From positions 472,605-536,604 of the forward strand of contig JAQGDQ010000071.1 in the NCBI GenBank assembly GCA_030141605.1: a stretch of DNA of 64,000 nucleotides, in the 5' to 3' direction. Each line of letters begins with the position of its first letter. Position 1 is the stretch's first letter. Below, in pieces: positions 1-11,920 of this stretch. The notes beneath the pieces were generated by a model. The model was not told where the DNA came from and made no database searches. It worked only from the letters and a program-made list of their open reading frames with translations. Source of the stretch: Tubiluchus corallicola (lineage: Eukaryota; Priapulida; Priapulimorpha; Priapulimorphida; Tubiluchidae). The position numbers were made by a program, and so were the translations under genes.

Positions 1-832
1 TGATCCAGTTTATACGGTTGCAATAGGGCACAAAAAGGAACAAATTTTCCCACGAGAATATTTTTGCAAGGAAGTCTTTCGGGAAAAATTGGCGGTGACT
101 TTCAGCCCGTCTTAAAAATTAGTGCATCACCAAATCATATATTAATAAATATAATAATTAAAAAAGGTATGCCTATGTAAAATTAACTGGGTCAAATATA
201 GTATAATTCTCATACTTTAAAAGAAGACAGAATGATTTTTCATATTCAAGTACGGTAAAAGTATACATTTTAACACAAATAATACTGCAACAGCGTTTCT
301 GATAATTATATAATACATTAAAATCTTAATTAACAACGGGCGAGCCCAACTGTTGATTACATAAAAAACTAACGTAATTTTCAACAGCAAATACATTCCA
401 CATGAATGGAGTGTTTTCATCTTACTTGTGATCCAGTTTATACGGTTGCAATAGGGCACAAAAAGGAACAAATTTTCCCACGAGAATATTTTTGCAAGGA
501 AGTCTTTCGGGAAAAATTGGCGGTGACTTTCAGCCCGTCTTAAAAATTAGTGCATCACCAAATCATATATTAATAAATATAATAATTAAAAAAGGTATGC
601 CTATGTAAAATTAACTGGGTCAAATATAGTATAATTCTCATACTTTAAAAGAAGACAGAATGATTTTTCATATTCAAGTACGGTAAAAGTATACATTTTA
701 ACACAAATAATACTGCAACAGCGTTTCTGATAATTATATAATACATTAAAATCTTAATTAACAACGGGCGAGCCCAACTGTTGATTACATAAAAAACTAA
801 CGTAATTTTCAACAGCAAATACATTCCACATG
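1..832. repeat. 428-bp-period tandem duplication
   Basis: Bases 1-404 recur at 429-832 with no difference that I could see; a 24-base spacer (405-428) separates the copies. The left copy may continue beyond the window edge. Near identity means either a recent duplication or an assembly artefact. The half from about 215 onward is also related to a diverged copy near 48.6 kb. The short minus-strand frames inside are not convincing genes. Confidence 0.95.
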
Positions 833-1200
833 TTGTACGTGTTTGTAAAAGGGAAAATTGAAGTACGGTACTTCTGTATGAGATTCAGTGTGTTGTATTA
901 AAACTCGGCAAGTTTTAAGATAAAAAAAAGTTCAAATTTCAAGTTTACCGCTGCACTCATGCATGAGCTATCGAACGTGTGTAGTTCGTCACAAACTAAC
1001 ACATCTGAACTGAGAAGTACAGGCGCTATTGCCCGTATAACTAGCGTATAGTGAAATGCATGTAACAGCGAAGAACTAGTGTCAAGAACGTGAAATTGTG
1101 TTTGTGTGGTAATAATTCTTTCACGTAAGTCATTTTTGAAAAAAAGTACGTTTCCTTTCAACATTTTAAAGACTGTATTGTTTTGACTTAAAGTTTAAGA
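833..1200. repeat. dispersed repeat, continuation of the duplicated unit
   Basis: This stretch follows the second tandem copy and matches 48.80-49.15 kb with scattered substitutions and indels. Shared blocks include a run around the words tcgaacgtgtgtagttcgtc and caaactaacacatctgaact. Together with 215-832 it defines a repeat family roughly 1 kb long. I see no diagnostic coding motif, so its class is unknown. Confidence 0.8.
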
Positions 1201-1653
1201 TTGGATACGGTTTTGCTTTAAATTCTCTTTCATTTTTATGATTAATACGAAAAATTTTTGAACACTAATAATGCTTAACATTTTATTTTACGTTAAAAAT
1301 ATGCCTTCAGTAGATGTGCATTGTGCAAACTTTATAACACATCATAAAGGGGAACAAACGAACAAAACAAAAATCGCTAGTCTGAACAGTGAACGCCAAA
1401 TCTGCATTCAGAAGGTACAACAGGCCATACTAGCTAACCTGAGTAAAATCTTAAAAGAATTTTTCCATACATTCAACATTTTCCAATTATAATTTAATTG
1501 ACGTATATATACGCTGCAATTTTATATACAGATTTTTTATATTAATAATTCGTATAAACTTTATTTAAAAGTTTCTAACTCGCAATTGTAGTGGCTTTTA
1601 TGTTAACTAAACTTGCATGTTTTGTATTTGTAAAAAACGCACAAATTTCTCAC
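1201..1653. other. no gene seen, left of Wnt8 exon 2
   Basis: AT-rich sequence that would be intron 2 of the Wnt8-type gene. The third Wnt exon (expected to start AYL and to carry the GIEEC and WNC cysteine motifs) was looked for on the minus strand and not found, so it should lie beyond the left edge. Confidence 0.5.
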
Positions 1654-3772
1654 CTTGGGACCAGTCATCAGGAAATTGTTCACCGTCCTAAAAATAAAAA
1701 CAAATAGATTATTTGTTTTAGGTGTAAATTATTTGCGCATTTCTTGTGTTAAAAATGTCGTGTTAGCTAGTATGCATGACATTGAATTGAATAGAATTTG
1801 TTGACTAACAGAGATAAAGTATATTAACAATACATCACATACAAAGTTGTAAAGAGTTAGTCCTAATTAATAGCGGTAACGATGAGTCTAAATGGTCAGT
1901 CACACGGATAAAAACACAGGCTTACAATGAACGAAGTGATTACAACAAAATCATGTCAGATAGTTAAAAATATAAAAAGTTTAACAAATATAACACTCAA
2001 TTAAAGAACTCAATTGAAGAACAAAATTTATAAGACTTATTTGTAGACAACTGTAGCATCAAATGATATAAGAACAGATTGAAGCTGTCATGTGGATACT
2101 CGATTGCTGGATACTGGATCGCCTAATATTGTTACGCATATCATGATGCTATAAACGTTATTAATATATTATATCAACTGCTATAGCTAAACTACGTTTA
2201 CGTTTTTCTTATGCTTTAAAAACGAATATTCTGGGGAGGAAGTATCCAAAATCTGCGCTATAATTTAAAAAAAAATAACTCGAAGGTTTTGCGTACTGCT
2301 AGGGCAAAGTAAACGGTTTTAAAGTCGTACTTGTTGTTTGTTAAAATGCTTCTCATAACAATAAATAATAATTATAACTTAGAACGCCAATTATAAATTA
2401 ATTGCTATTAGTACGGCAGTATCTAAAGTTTGCATACGAGATGAATTTTATTTAACTGATAAAATGTACAACCAGGGAAGAAAACTTAGCCTATTTAAAT
2501 GGTGAAAAAAAATTCTCAATTTCGTTAACTTTTCAGTTATTTCGATTTTATAATGGTAAAAAATTTCGAATTATTTGAGCAAATTTCAAACCAATTCTTT
2601 GATCTGCTTTGTTTCACATGTTCTTTTATTTTAGGAAATTTAACTACGCCTTTTTGTAATTGTCATAGTGTAAAATGTGGTGATATTCATAATCAAAATT
2701 CTACATTTATTCTAGATTTACCCACAGTTGTATTCATTAATCAAAGAGGTTACTAATGTCACTGTGTTTGTACCGACTAATGACTTTTACCGAGTAAATA
2801 TAAAGTTTGGTACTTTGGTGAATTTATCTGCCAACCTTGCTTTTTAAGACTTACTAAATACATCACAATAAGTTTATGAAAATGTATGACGGCTTTGGCT
2901 TACCTGCACGCACGAATGTTAATTAGGCTGTTTATATAAATATGGCCAATTAGAGATCATACAGGACTATATTCCAAGAATATCGAGGTTTGGTTTTTAT
3001 TTTATATCCGTTTACTTAACCTAATTTTGTCTATGAAACGTCAATAGAAACGTTTTCGTCATCACTTTTAGCCCTTTGACAAAATCCGCGTCATTTGCAA
3101 TATTGAAAGTCTAAGTCTATATGCAATATGCAATAGTTTAAGTGACAAGAACTTTTTCTTTTTTTCTCGTTTCATTATTTTATTGATGAAATAACTAATA
3201 GTTGGTTTCACAATTTTTTCTCCTATAGTTATTTTATTCTTAATAAAATAAATCCAAATTGTATATCAAAATTAGGTTGTAAAAATACGCGGGAGTACAA
3301 ATACTCAAGTTGTAAATCGAACGTACAAAATAAAGAAAATTATTTGACTGTTTATATAATTATTTATATCAGTCAAAAGTCAACATATGCAAGCTTCGCA
3401 CTGTAAACGCAAATTACAAAACCTGACTGAAATTAATTTCGTGTATTAATCTTTTCTTAAATTGTAAAAATAACATTTAATTTTAAATAATCTAATTACT
3501 ATTTTCCTACCAATAATAATAAATGTCGAAAAGCGAATATCTTTGGGATTAACGAATTAATCACCTAGAAAACTAAACATTATTACACAATGAAGCAAAT
3601 TTTTATATATGTACGAAGACAGGTGTATAAACATTTTCGCACAAACGCCCTTTTAAAATATTTAAAAAACTAGTAGAGTGACAAAAACTTACCATGAATA
3701 CGCACTCAAACTACAAAAAGATATTAAAAGCAGCGTTTCATGCAACACTTTTAAGTGTCGATATTTGCACAT
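1654..3772 (-). CDS. wnt8: Wnt8-type secreted ligand, first two coding exons (partial)
   Basis: Exon 1 (3772 to 3693) begins with ATG and encodes a 26-residue leader with the hydrophobic stretch LLLISFCSLSAYS, a likely signal peptide. It ends TG before GTAAGT (phase 2). Exon 2 (1687 to 1654, 34 bp) follows ATTTTTAG and restores W, giving the peptide WTVNNFLMTGPK before GTGAGA (phase 0). That peptide matches the N-terminus of mature Wnt8 proteins, where family members read WSVNNFLMTGPK followed by AYL. Wnt proteins are lipidated secreted ligands for Frizzled/LRP receptors; Wnt8 commonly acts in axial and mesodermal patterning. The rest of the gene, including all the conserved cysteines, lies left of base 1. 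The 2 kb intron holds no feature that I recognise. The family call rests on 12 residues plus the leader and splice phase; the orthology group is less sure than the family. Confidence 0.85.
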
Positions 3773-4756
3773 CGTAATTGTTCACAGATAATTAACTTCG
3801 TTTTTCTGTAAATATTTTTTAACAAATTGATATTATCTTCTTCTGCTAATTAATCAACTTGATATCAGTTGTTTCTTTCACCTGATAAGAATCAACATGC
3901 AATTTATCACCTACTGACACCCAACTTACCTGGACCAGAAGGAGGAGTCAGATACCTTCTTAACCAATCACGTCCTGGCGGCATTGATTAGAACAAAGGC
4001 AACACCTATCAATAACAAAAATAGCTGACGCCGATTCCATAAAGGCACGCTTTCAACTCACAGGTACGGCAGGTAAGTTGTTTTTGTATTGTTCCAGCAA
4101 AGAGCATCCTTTCCCTTTTTGACCGTATGGGTCTTTTGTCGGAATCTCGGCACCTTTGATGTTTACTTTATTATATATACCTGTACTATATGCTCACCAT
4201 ATTTTTGTCTCTTACGTAAAAAAATGGCCGTGTGTCATAGTCAGCTTTTGATATGATCAGAGCCACTGTTTATTAAATTTCTTATTGTAGTAATTATGTA
4301 GGCCTAAATGTAGCTTTGGTGGATTTTGATTTTAACTCTTATATTATACGTGATTACGTGCCTCAGTTACCCATTGTTAGTGTAGTTAAATATGTGGGCA
4401 TTCAACTTAACACAAAATCTTGCAGAGTAAATTTGTTAAAGTTCAAATATTTGTTTTATAATCCAGGTATAGTCATTTGAATTCGATTATAAATCACTTA
4501 CAAATTAATAAATTTTAAAAATTAAACTTGACTGAAAGGCAGAAAATGTGAAAAAGTCGAGATTGAGATTAGACTTATGCTTAAGCGTTACACCAGGCAA
4601 TCCTTAGGAACGTAGCAGATTTTAAATAATTATTAATGGCTCATAAGTTAATTATTAGTATTTAATCAATTACACATTGAATTAGTCTCTTAAAGTTCAC
4701 GTGTTTAGTAGTTGCTAAACTAATAGAATTAAACTAAGGCCTATCATGATCACAAG
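3773..4756. promoter_or_regulatory. upstream region of the Wnt8-type gene
   Basis: This is the 5' flank of the minus-strand Wnt8-type exon 1, so a promoter should lie here or further right. An inverted CCAAT box is visible near 3963 (aaccaatcacg on the plus strand). Near 3878-3892 there is a T-box-like tttcacct followed by a GATA-type gataag. These short words occur often by chance; the regulatory role is inference from position. Confidence 0.25.
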
Positions 4757-4832
4757 AAGCTTCATGATCTAGTGGACATAGCGTTCGATTTGTAATACAA
4801 AGGACCTCGGTTCAAATCCACGCTAAATTCTG
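4757..4832 (+). repeat. tRNA-derived SINE head (Thr-like)
   Basis: An A-box-like tgatctagtggacatagcg near 4766 and a B box ggttcaaatcc at 4809-4819 are spaced as in a tRNA. The anticodon region tttgtaa resembles tRNA-Thr(TGT), but the acceptor ends do not pair, so this is a SINE head or tRNA pseudogene. Confidence 0.6.
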
Positions 4833-5540
4833 ACTAGTTCGCATTTTTCGGCCACGTGTTTTTATTTGTCAGAAACAGATTACAACTTTAATTTCTGTTG
4901 GAAGACCGCCCAGAGTCGCCATTGGGCTTGCTTAGAGCGATTTGTAAAAAAGTCTTTGTTTCAAAAACTCAGTAATTGCCATGTTGTTTTTCCTTGGGCA
5001 TATCATTTTATCAATAAAAATTTGCAAGTATCGTTCTGTATTAAATACAATTACACTATCCACTTTCTGTAATTATATGAACTATCCCTGTAATAATACA
5101 AGTGAAACCGCGTGCTCAGAATGGCACTTGATGGCAGGTGAGGAATACAAATTCAAAGAACCTCTTATCATAAAACAAAAGCTTCCCACATCGATTAGGA
5201 AAACTTAGATACCTCACTTGCTTACTTTTTCTTTTCTCTTTCTCAATAAGAGTATACTGTTTACAGTGATCTCTACGGTGCGCATCAAAGAATTAGCGAA
5301 TCTATCACGGTATTTTCTAAGCAATCACTTTCTAAGCAATGCACCCAAGTCTAAATATGGTTAAATTTCGCAAACCGTACAAAATTAATAATGCTGCTAC
5401 AGGTAAAATGAAAAAGCCATGTTTTTAATACGTAATTCATTTTTAATTACCTTGTGCACTGTGGGTGAACAATTTAAACTAAGACATAAGTTAGTTAGCT
5501 GCACTTATGATAAGAGCGTAAACATGCAGATGTAAATTGA
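4833..5540. other. no gene seen
   Basis: AT-rich spacer. The short open frames here show no family motif, and I found no splice-linked exon. Confidence 0.4.
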
Positions 5541-5672
5541 AAACACACACACACACACACATACACACACACGCACGCGAGCACACGCACTCCCGCATAC
5601 ATGCACACACGGACGGACGGACGCGCACGCGCACGCGCACGCACACGCACACACACACACGCACGCACACGC

Positions 5673-5749
<77 letters not shown>
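5541..5749. repeat. (AC)n/(GC-rich AC)n/(AT)n compound microsatellite
   Basis: About 190 bases of alternating purine-pyrimidine repeat with cacg, cgga and cgcg interruptions, then (ta)n up to 5749. The poly-CV and poly-HT frames across it are artefacts. On the minus strand it directly follows a retroelement 3' end (AATAAAGG then TATATA then GTGTGT). Confidence 0.97.
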
Positions 5750-5945
5750 AACCTTTATTGTAGAAAATATACACTAGTACAGAGTGAAACAAATTACATC
5801 ATATATAAAATTAGTGTATAACCAGACAGTGACAGACTGATGAGTGCAATTGTGTCAGTCAGTTTAAGTTAAAAATCATAAGAATAAAAGCATTAAAATA
5901 CTACATTACATATCTACAAATTTGTCTATATGTAATATAATATTT
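5735..5945 (-). mobile_element. LINE 3' tail, same family as 9.8-10.8 kb
   Basis: Bases 5760-5925 closely match 9802-9965, sharing tagtgacagactgatg-like and gtgtcagtcagt blocks and aaaaatcataagaataaaa. On the minus strand the tail ends in AATAAAGG plus a microsatellite. Only the 3' end is present, as expected for 5'-truncated target-primed insertion. Confidence 0.75.
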
Positions 5946-5990
5946 TAATGTTTTTATTCTTATGATTTTTAACTTAGTGAAGCGTTTTAA

Positions 5991-7224
5991 ATAAACAAAT
6001 AAATAAATAAATGACTTTTATGTTCCTGCTTTCTCATTCATGACTTTATCAAAACGTAGAAGTTCTTGCTGATTACAATACGCAGGTTTTCCTGTAATTG
6101 CTAAATTTTACCTGCATTGACAAACTTCAGCTAATTCAAGATGCACCTACAAGAGAAAAATACAAGCTAATCTGTCGCTTTGTAAATCAAGCAAAATAAT
6201 AAATAAAATTTAATTGAATAATGTTGTGTCTTTCATCTCTTCTTTACAGCAGAATAACTATTAAAGTCACACTGCAATATTATTTTATGAGTAAAGATTT
6301 AGGTGTTGTTCACAGATTGCTCAAGTCTTACCTCTCCTTTATAAAATTACTAAAAAAACTGTATAGCTAAATGCTTGTCTTATCAGTATATTAAGAATTA
6401 TATTATTTAGTATTATTGTCAAAGTTAGTAGATTTGTTCTTAATCAATAAGCCTAGAAATAATGAAGTTGAACTCAAATCAAAATGTATTTAACTCCTGT
6501 TGTTGATTAATAGCATTATTAACCCAATGTGTTTTTATCATTTCATAACAATTTTGACCTGTATTTCACATAAAATCTAAATGCAATTTTTAGTTTAATC
6601 AAGACTGACCTTATTTTGTTGCCCGCTAATTAAACTACATGTATATTCTTTTCTCTGGATTATATGGAAAATGTCATAATTTTAAAAATTACTAATGTTT
6701 CCTAAATTAAACTGATAACATTAATGCCCACCAGTGTCTAAAAAATCTTTTTATCTATATTCGGTAAAGGATTGCAGTCTAGGTGACTTTATAGTCTTTT
6801 CGCTATCCTTTCTCTAGTTCTAGATCTATCTATACATTTTAACCATTTTTCAAAACTTATTAGAGATTCTTTTATTAATCATGTTTTACTGTAACACTAT
6901 AAAGAGATAAAAAAGTTGAATTTGAATTGTGATATAGGACAGGTCTAATAGGAGCAGATGTCGTACAATGATATAATTTCAGCAAACATTCATAAGAAAA
7001 TTAGCCGAATAAATAATAGTTTGAAACCATGCTACACCAGTCAGTAATATATAAAGGATATGAAGAATATGATCCATATGCCAATATTATAATCTGCATT
7101 TATGGCACCACTGAAGTGTCATGTTATGCAGTCGGGTCGTTGTTCTTTTGAATGAATGCCAGTTTATGGACATTTAAGCAATCGAGCTGCTGACAAACTA
7201 AAGGACAAATGTCAGCAGCTAGAA
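5991..7224. other. no gene seen
   Basis: AT-rich spacer beginning with a short (AAAT)n run. No conserved domain, paired splice sites or RNA gene recognised. Confidence 0.4.
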
Positions 7225-7850
7225 CTATGATAAGATAAGATAAGATAAGATGATATTTATTTTCATCGGTATGATATAAACAGTACATATTTGTAAAACA
7301 TGAGCTTAAAGCTCGTAAACCGATATCAAACATAATGTATATGAGCGATAACATGGTAATAATATGTACTTCTTAAAATCTTTTGGATGCCACCAGAGGT
7401 ATTGGTACAAGAAAAATTTATAACTACATAAAAATTTTAGGCAGTAACATTTTCTAAAATTTACACAAAAAGCTATCCAGGTCAATAAAAAATTTTCCTG
7501 CCAACATTTCAGCATTTAATTACGACTTAACAAAATTGGGAAGTTCGCTGAATTTACAAATGGCACATTTACATGATACACCAGTCCATGACTTAATTAG
7601 ACGTTTAAATTCCCCAAGATTTTCGGCCATTCGGAGACAGTTTGGTAATTCATTCCACAATGTGGCTCCATAATAGGAGAAACTTTTCTTGCCATATGTA
7701 ACACCATCATATGTAGGGTGTTCTGCAGTGTTCATTTTTCTGAGGAAGTAGCGGTTTTGCTTTCGTTCCTCTCTATCAGTCCATAAAGATAGGACGGGCA
7801 GTTTTTGGACAAAATCTTGAATACTTCGATAGCAATGAGAAGTTGAAGAG
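7225..7850 (-). mobile_element. LINE remnant: C-terminus of reverse-transcriptase ORF plus 3' end
   Basis: The minus-strand frame from about 7850 to 7520 encodes a peptide with LPVLSLWTDREERK, then YGKKSFSYYGATLWNELPNC and a following LGEFKRLIKSW. This is the typical terminal segment of CR1/L2/Rex-type LINE ORF2 (YGxxSF...LWNxLP...FKxxLK). A 3' UTR follows and ends in (ATCTT)n at 7252-7229, a microsatellite tail as in CR1/L2-like elements. The catalytic reverse-transcriptase core is absent, so this is a 5'-truncated dead copy. Confidence 0.85.
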
Positions 7851-7879
7851 ACACAAAATTGTCTTTAAACAATAGATTT

Positions 7880-8913
7880 TCGTAGGTACTTTCAAAATCA
7901 GGTATGCTTTAGCTCCTTTCGACTGGCCTTCTTCCTTTAGCTTAGTTGATTAGCCCCGTCTTCATCTTTTTAGAAAACACATTTATCACAGTTTCACCAC
8001 CAACATCAAATGCTATACTCGAAAGCAGATCTAACTGGTAATAGCTATAGTTTTAGTTCCGCTTGATTGTGCCAAACCATATGATCAGAATCAGCGTGCT
8101 TCCTCAAACGATACTTTCCTTCCAGCGAATTTCTCAACTCCCGTGCGCCATCTGCCGGCAGAAGTCGAAAAAATTTCGCGCATGCTGCAGGTATATTGAA
8201 GCTGCCTTGCTTTGCGAATTGCTGAAAATGAAGCTGTTTCCGTGGCAACGGCAAGGTGCGTGTTGGTGTGATCGCGTAGGGAATTACATTATTCCCGTTT
8301 TGGTTTGGTTATTGTTGTATGATATATGACAAAAAATGCAATAATGCTGATGAGCTTTTGTCACTTTAGTGAATTAACGGCCAAAACATGAAATGCAACA
8401 ATTTGCTTATAAAGGTAGGCATTGTTTTGTGTCTAAAAATTCTTTTTATTCTTAAAGTTTTATTCTTATTCTTTGTACATAGTCATGTCCTTGTAATTAT
8501 TGTTATCATAAATTCGGTATTAATTGTAATTACTACCAGGGTTTGTCTCGGTGTACTCGCGTTACAAAAGTACGTATCATTTAGCTCAAGAAATAAAATT
8601 TGATTGCCTTATATAACCACTAGTACGCTTTACTATGTGTTTAAAGCATTTGGATTAAACATGAAAAGGTTAAAAGTTTGTTAGTTTCGCATTAATAAAT
8701 GCGCAAATTCACATTAACTACGAAGTAGGCTTATGAAAACCAAAAAAATACACTTGGATATGAATATGGGCTCTTTTTACAAGTCCAAGCATTTTGGCTC
8801 GACACAAAGTCTTAAATCCATGATACGGTATCACATATATTCGCTACTTTATGAACTATAGGCCTACAGTATCATTCACTTTCCGATTGGTTTCAGAGCT
8901 ACATTTGTTTTAA
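7880..8913. other. no gene seen
   Basis: The frames at 8045-8603 overlap on both strands and lack family motifs. A slightly more GC-rich patch at 8060-8280 is unexplained. Confidence 0.4.
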
Positions 8914-8921
8914 TTAATCAT

Positions 8922-9304
8922 TAGGGGTGAGCATCGAACGTTCGAGTTCGAACTCGATTCGAATCCAAAACTGTAGATTCAAATAATTCAGCACTTCAAT
9001 CACATATGTTCCTGATCACTAAAACGATTGAAACAACATGCAATTAGCGTAATTTAGCAGTGATTTCTGTGCACAATTTTAAACAAATTACTAGTCGTTT
9101 TATTGCAGAACAAAATCTAGTGATACACATGATCTTTGTAAGACTAATTTTTACTGGTGGTTCGAAAACTTGTTCGAAAATCATTCAATCTCAATTCGAC
9201 TTCAGTTCGAATTTGAAACACTGAAGTTCGGTTAGATTCGAATTCGAAAGTCAGAAATTCGGTTCGATTCGAATTCGCTTTCTGGTAGAGAATGCTCACC
9301 CCTA
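8922..9304. mobile_element. hAT-type MITE (383 bp) with terminal inverted repeats
   Basis: The element starts taggggtgagcat and ends atgctcaccccta, a perfect 13-bp terminal inverted repeat. The flanks are ttaatcat (8914-8921) and ttaatcac (9305-9312), an 8-bp target-site duplication with one mismatch, as expected for hAT transposases. The subterminal regions are rich in ttcgaa-type inverted words. No transposase frame is present, so it is non-autonomous. Confidence 0.88.
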
Positions 9305-9317
9305 TTAATCACAAGCT

Positions 9318-9396
9318 GCTGCCTGCGCGTAGTGATTTAAGATGTTACACTCGTGACCAAAAGGTCGCCAGTTCAAATCCAAATTCAGTCAGGACT
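9318..9396 (+). repeat. tRNA-like SINE head
   Basis: A-box-like gcgtagtgatttaagatg and B box agttcaaatcc (9370-9380) with a tRNA-like anticodon arm gtgaccaaaaggtcgcc between. It begins within a few bases of the right flank of the hAT MITE. The acceptor stem is not formed, so it is not a functional tRNA. Confidence 0.5.
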
Positions 9397-9796
9397 TTTA
9401 TATTTCTTTCCTTCAGTTAAGTTTGTTCCAAAATTTTAACAACCTTACCTTTGCTGCATAAGTTTTGATAATCTTTAAACTGTGATCGTAGACAGTAAAA
9501 AATTGTTTATTTACTAAATAAACATCAACACAAAACTAACAGCTGAACAGCTTACGTACTTAGTGAACTTTTTAAGAAAATCAACATTTTCATTATCAGT
9601 CATTTGCAGGTTACCAATTAATGCGATTATCTGAGGATATAAAAATGTTATAAAATTTGTTACATGATGGATTATTTATCATACAGAAGATGTTTTTGAA
9701 GTTCCAAAAAAAATTCAAAACTGTATATGTTAAACATATTAGAAACATCAGAATTGATATAAAGTAAGAATGATGAATTTCATTTATCTTTTTCAT

Positions 9797-10790
9797 TTAT
9801 ATATACACTGGTACAGAGTAAAGCATTTTACATCATACATAAAATCAGTGTACAACCAGTCAGTGACAGACTGATGTACACTATGTACAGTTGTGTCAGT
9901 CAGTCTAAGTTAAAAATCATAAGAATAAAAACATTAAAATACAACATTACATAACTACAAATTTATCTACATGACGACATGATAGTGACTTATGAAATAT
10001 GGTAAATTTTAATATTTTTTGATACTTTTTGCTACTTTTTGCCATGCAAGTTTCCGTATGAGTCGCATATTTTTATAGTATAGACACTTATATTATGATG
10101 AATTTGTGAGTCTAGAGCGTTATGCGTTTTTGATATTCTCAATTATTGATGAATTCTACTTTATCGCTTTTATGTAAGGGTCTTTTGTGAGTTAGCAGTT
10201 TGTTTTTAGTTCTGTTTTAAACGTTGTTAATCCGTCTTTTGATTTTCTACTTAAGAGTGCTGAATTCCATAAGTTGATTTTTGTTTTGCTTATCGAATTG
10301 TGTCCATATTTTTTGTAAGTAACTGTTTTAGATTATAGGTGCGTTCGTTTTTATGTTTATCGGGGTAAATAATAAACCATTTTCTTTGAAAACTGGAATT
10401 ATATCATTTATATATTTAAATAGAAATATTAAGGAATGGTAATAAATGTTTGATTCTATATTGGGTATTCTTAATTTTTTTCTATTAGTGGCTGAGTACA
10501 TATGGTGTTAATTTATTTTCTTAGAAAAGTGGCCTAGTACATGTTTGAGCGCATAATTTTGAGTTGTATCTAGTCTACCTGTTTGGGTTTAGAAATGTTT
10601 TCAAGTAGATGGCAGCCATAAGTTAAATGAGGCATTATTAATCTTTTGTATATTAGTAGTTTGATTTCAATAGTAACTTTGGTATCAATAATAAGCTGTT
10701 TAAATATTAAACGTTCCCCAGCTTCCTCAATTCCAGAGCTCTCTGTTCTATTTTTGTTTAAATTTAATTTTGCTTTCAATGCGATCTTGA
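9797..10790 (-). mobile_element. decayed LINE (RT C-terminus and 3' UTR)
   Basis: The minus-strand frame at 10779-10570 ends with LLIYKRLIMPHLTYGCHLLE, the post-RT segment of LINE ORF2 (usually Y..L..P.L.YG...W). Further 3', in shifted frames, are INLWNSALLSRKSK and GLTTFKTELK, equivalent to the LWNxLP...FKxxLK terminus. Several frameshifts and stops interrupt the protein. The last 190 bases match the tail at 5735-5945. Confidence 0.8.
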
Positions 10791-11846
10791 CTTAAAGAAG
10801 CTGGTGTCCAAAAATAACAATGAAAATTATTACACATAGTTTTTGTCAATTTTTTTTGTCATAAAGATGTAATATATTTTGTTTCAATGTATGCAATATT
10901 AATTGATTGCACTACAGCCCAACAATGATAATGGTTATTACTGTGTGAGTAAAACTAGTAATTTTCTCTTAATAATTTGCTGTCCAAAAATTTAGATATA
11001 TAAAAATTTAGCTGAAAGGAAGATGACAGTTATAAGGCAACGACATTTTATATAACTGCTCGTGGACCAAGTGTGTTACATACCAGGTAATCAAATTTAA
11101 AAACAAATAAAACTAATAAACCATTAAATGGTCATAACCGTGGTAAAATCAGTGCAAAGGTACAACCCCGGATGATAAATGGACAATTTGTCAAAAACGA
11201 ACATTTAATGACGTTTTCAGTAAGTAGGTAAACGCAAAGAAAAGCAGCAGCTAATATATTTTATTCTATACAATTTTATGCTGTGTATAGTTTTTAGGCC
11301 ACGCCTATGTAGGGTATAATTATATTGCAGTTCGGTTAATTACAAGTTTAGCAAGTTACATGCTGTACTTCTACTTGCAGTATTATTTATGATAATTGTC
11401 CATAATAACAAATGTATTGCAAATGACAGCATAATGCTGCTTACCATCAACAAAGCTACAACGCTGGAATTATGAATCTGTTGTGTAACAGCTATGCAAT
11501 ACACACTGCCAAAGACAAACACTTGCTGGTTACAGGTTATAATAATAAATAAAGAATAACCCATTCTTCAAGTTTCACTCGTTTTTCACTGTCATTTTCT
11601 GTTAATCTACCCAGCAATAACCCTAAATTACATGAGTCAGAGACACGTAGGGGTTTTTGCTTTTCTAGGCCAACGAATGCAGATCATTTTACCTAGATTA
11701 TGACTGAGTAACACATTGTAGCCAATCTAGGTACTATTTAGTAATATTGTGCAATTTTTAAATGTTAGTTTGGACTTTAGAATACCCGTATGAATTAAGA
11801 CAGCTAAATTAAGTAGCGCTGTAAATAAACTTGCAAGAAAAATATA
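10791..11846. other. no gene seen
   Basis: AT-rich spacer between the decayed LINE and the tRNA-Ile gene. The frame at 11340-11564 (minus) has hydrophobic content but no recognisable family or splice context. Confidence 0.35.
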
Positions 11847-11920
11847 TGGCCAGTACGGGGGTCGAACCCGCGACCTTAGCGTTATTAGCACCACGCTCTA
11901 ACCGACTGAGCTAACCGGCC
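11847..11920 (-). tRNA. tRNA-Ile (anticodon AAT)
   Basis: The 74-nt minus-strand sequence folds as a full cloverleaf. Acceptor GGCCGGT pairs with ACTGGCC with one G-U pair, and the discriminator base is A. The D arm contains the A box TTAGCTCAGTCGG, the anticodon loop is CTAATAA (AAT, Ile), and the T arm carries the B box GGGTTCGACCC. It is nearly identical to animal tRNA-Ile(AAT). A TTTTT pol III terminator follows within ten bases of the 3' end. There is no intron. Unlike the other tRNA-like units in this window, this one looks functional. Confidence 0.96.

Noticed and set aside
5491-5821. Poly-CV and poly-HT open frames on both strands
   Set aside because: They are (AC)n/(GT)n microsatellite read in several frames at once.
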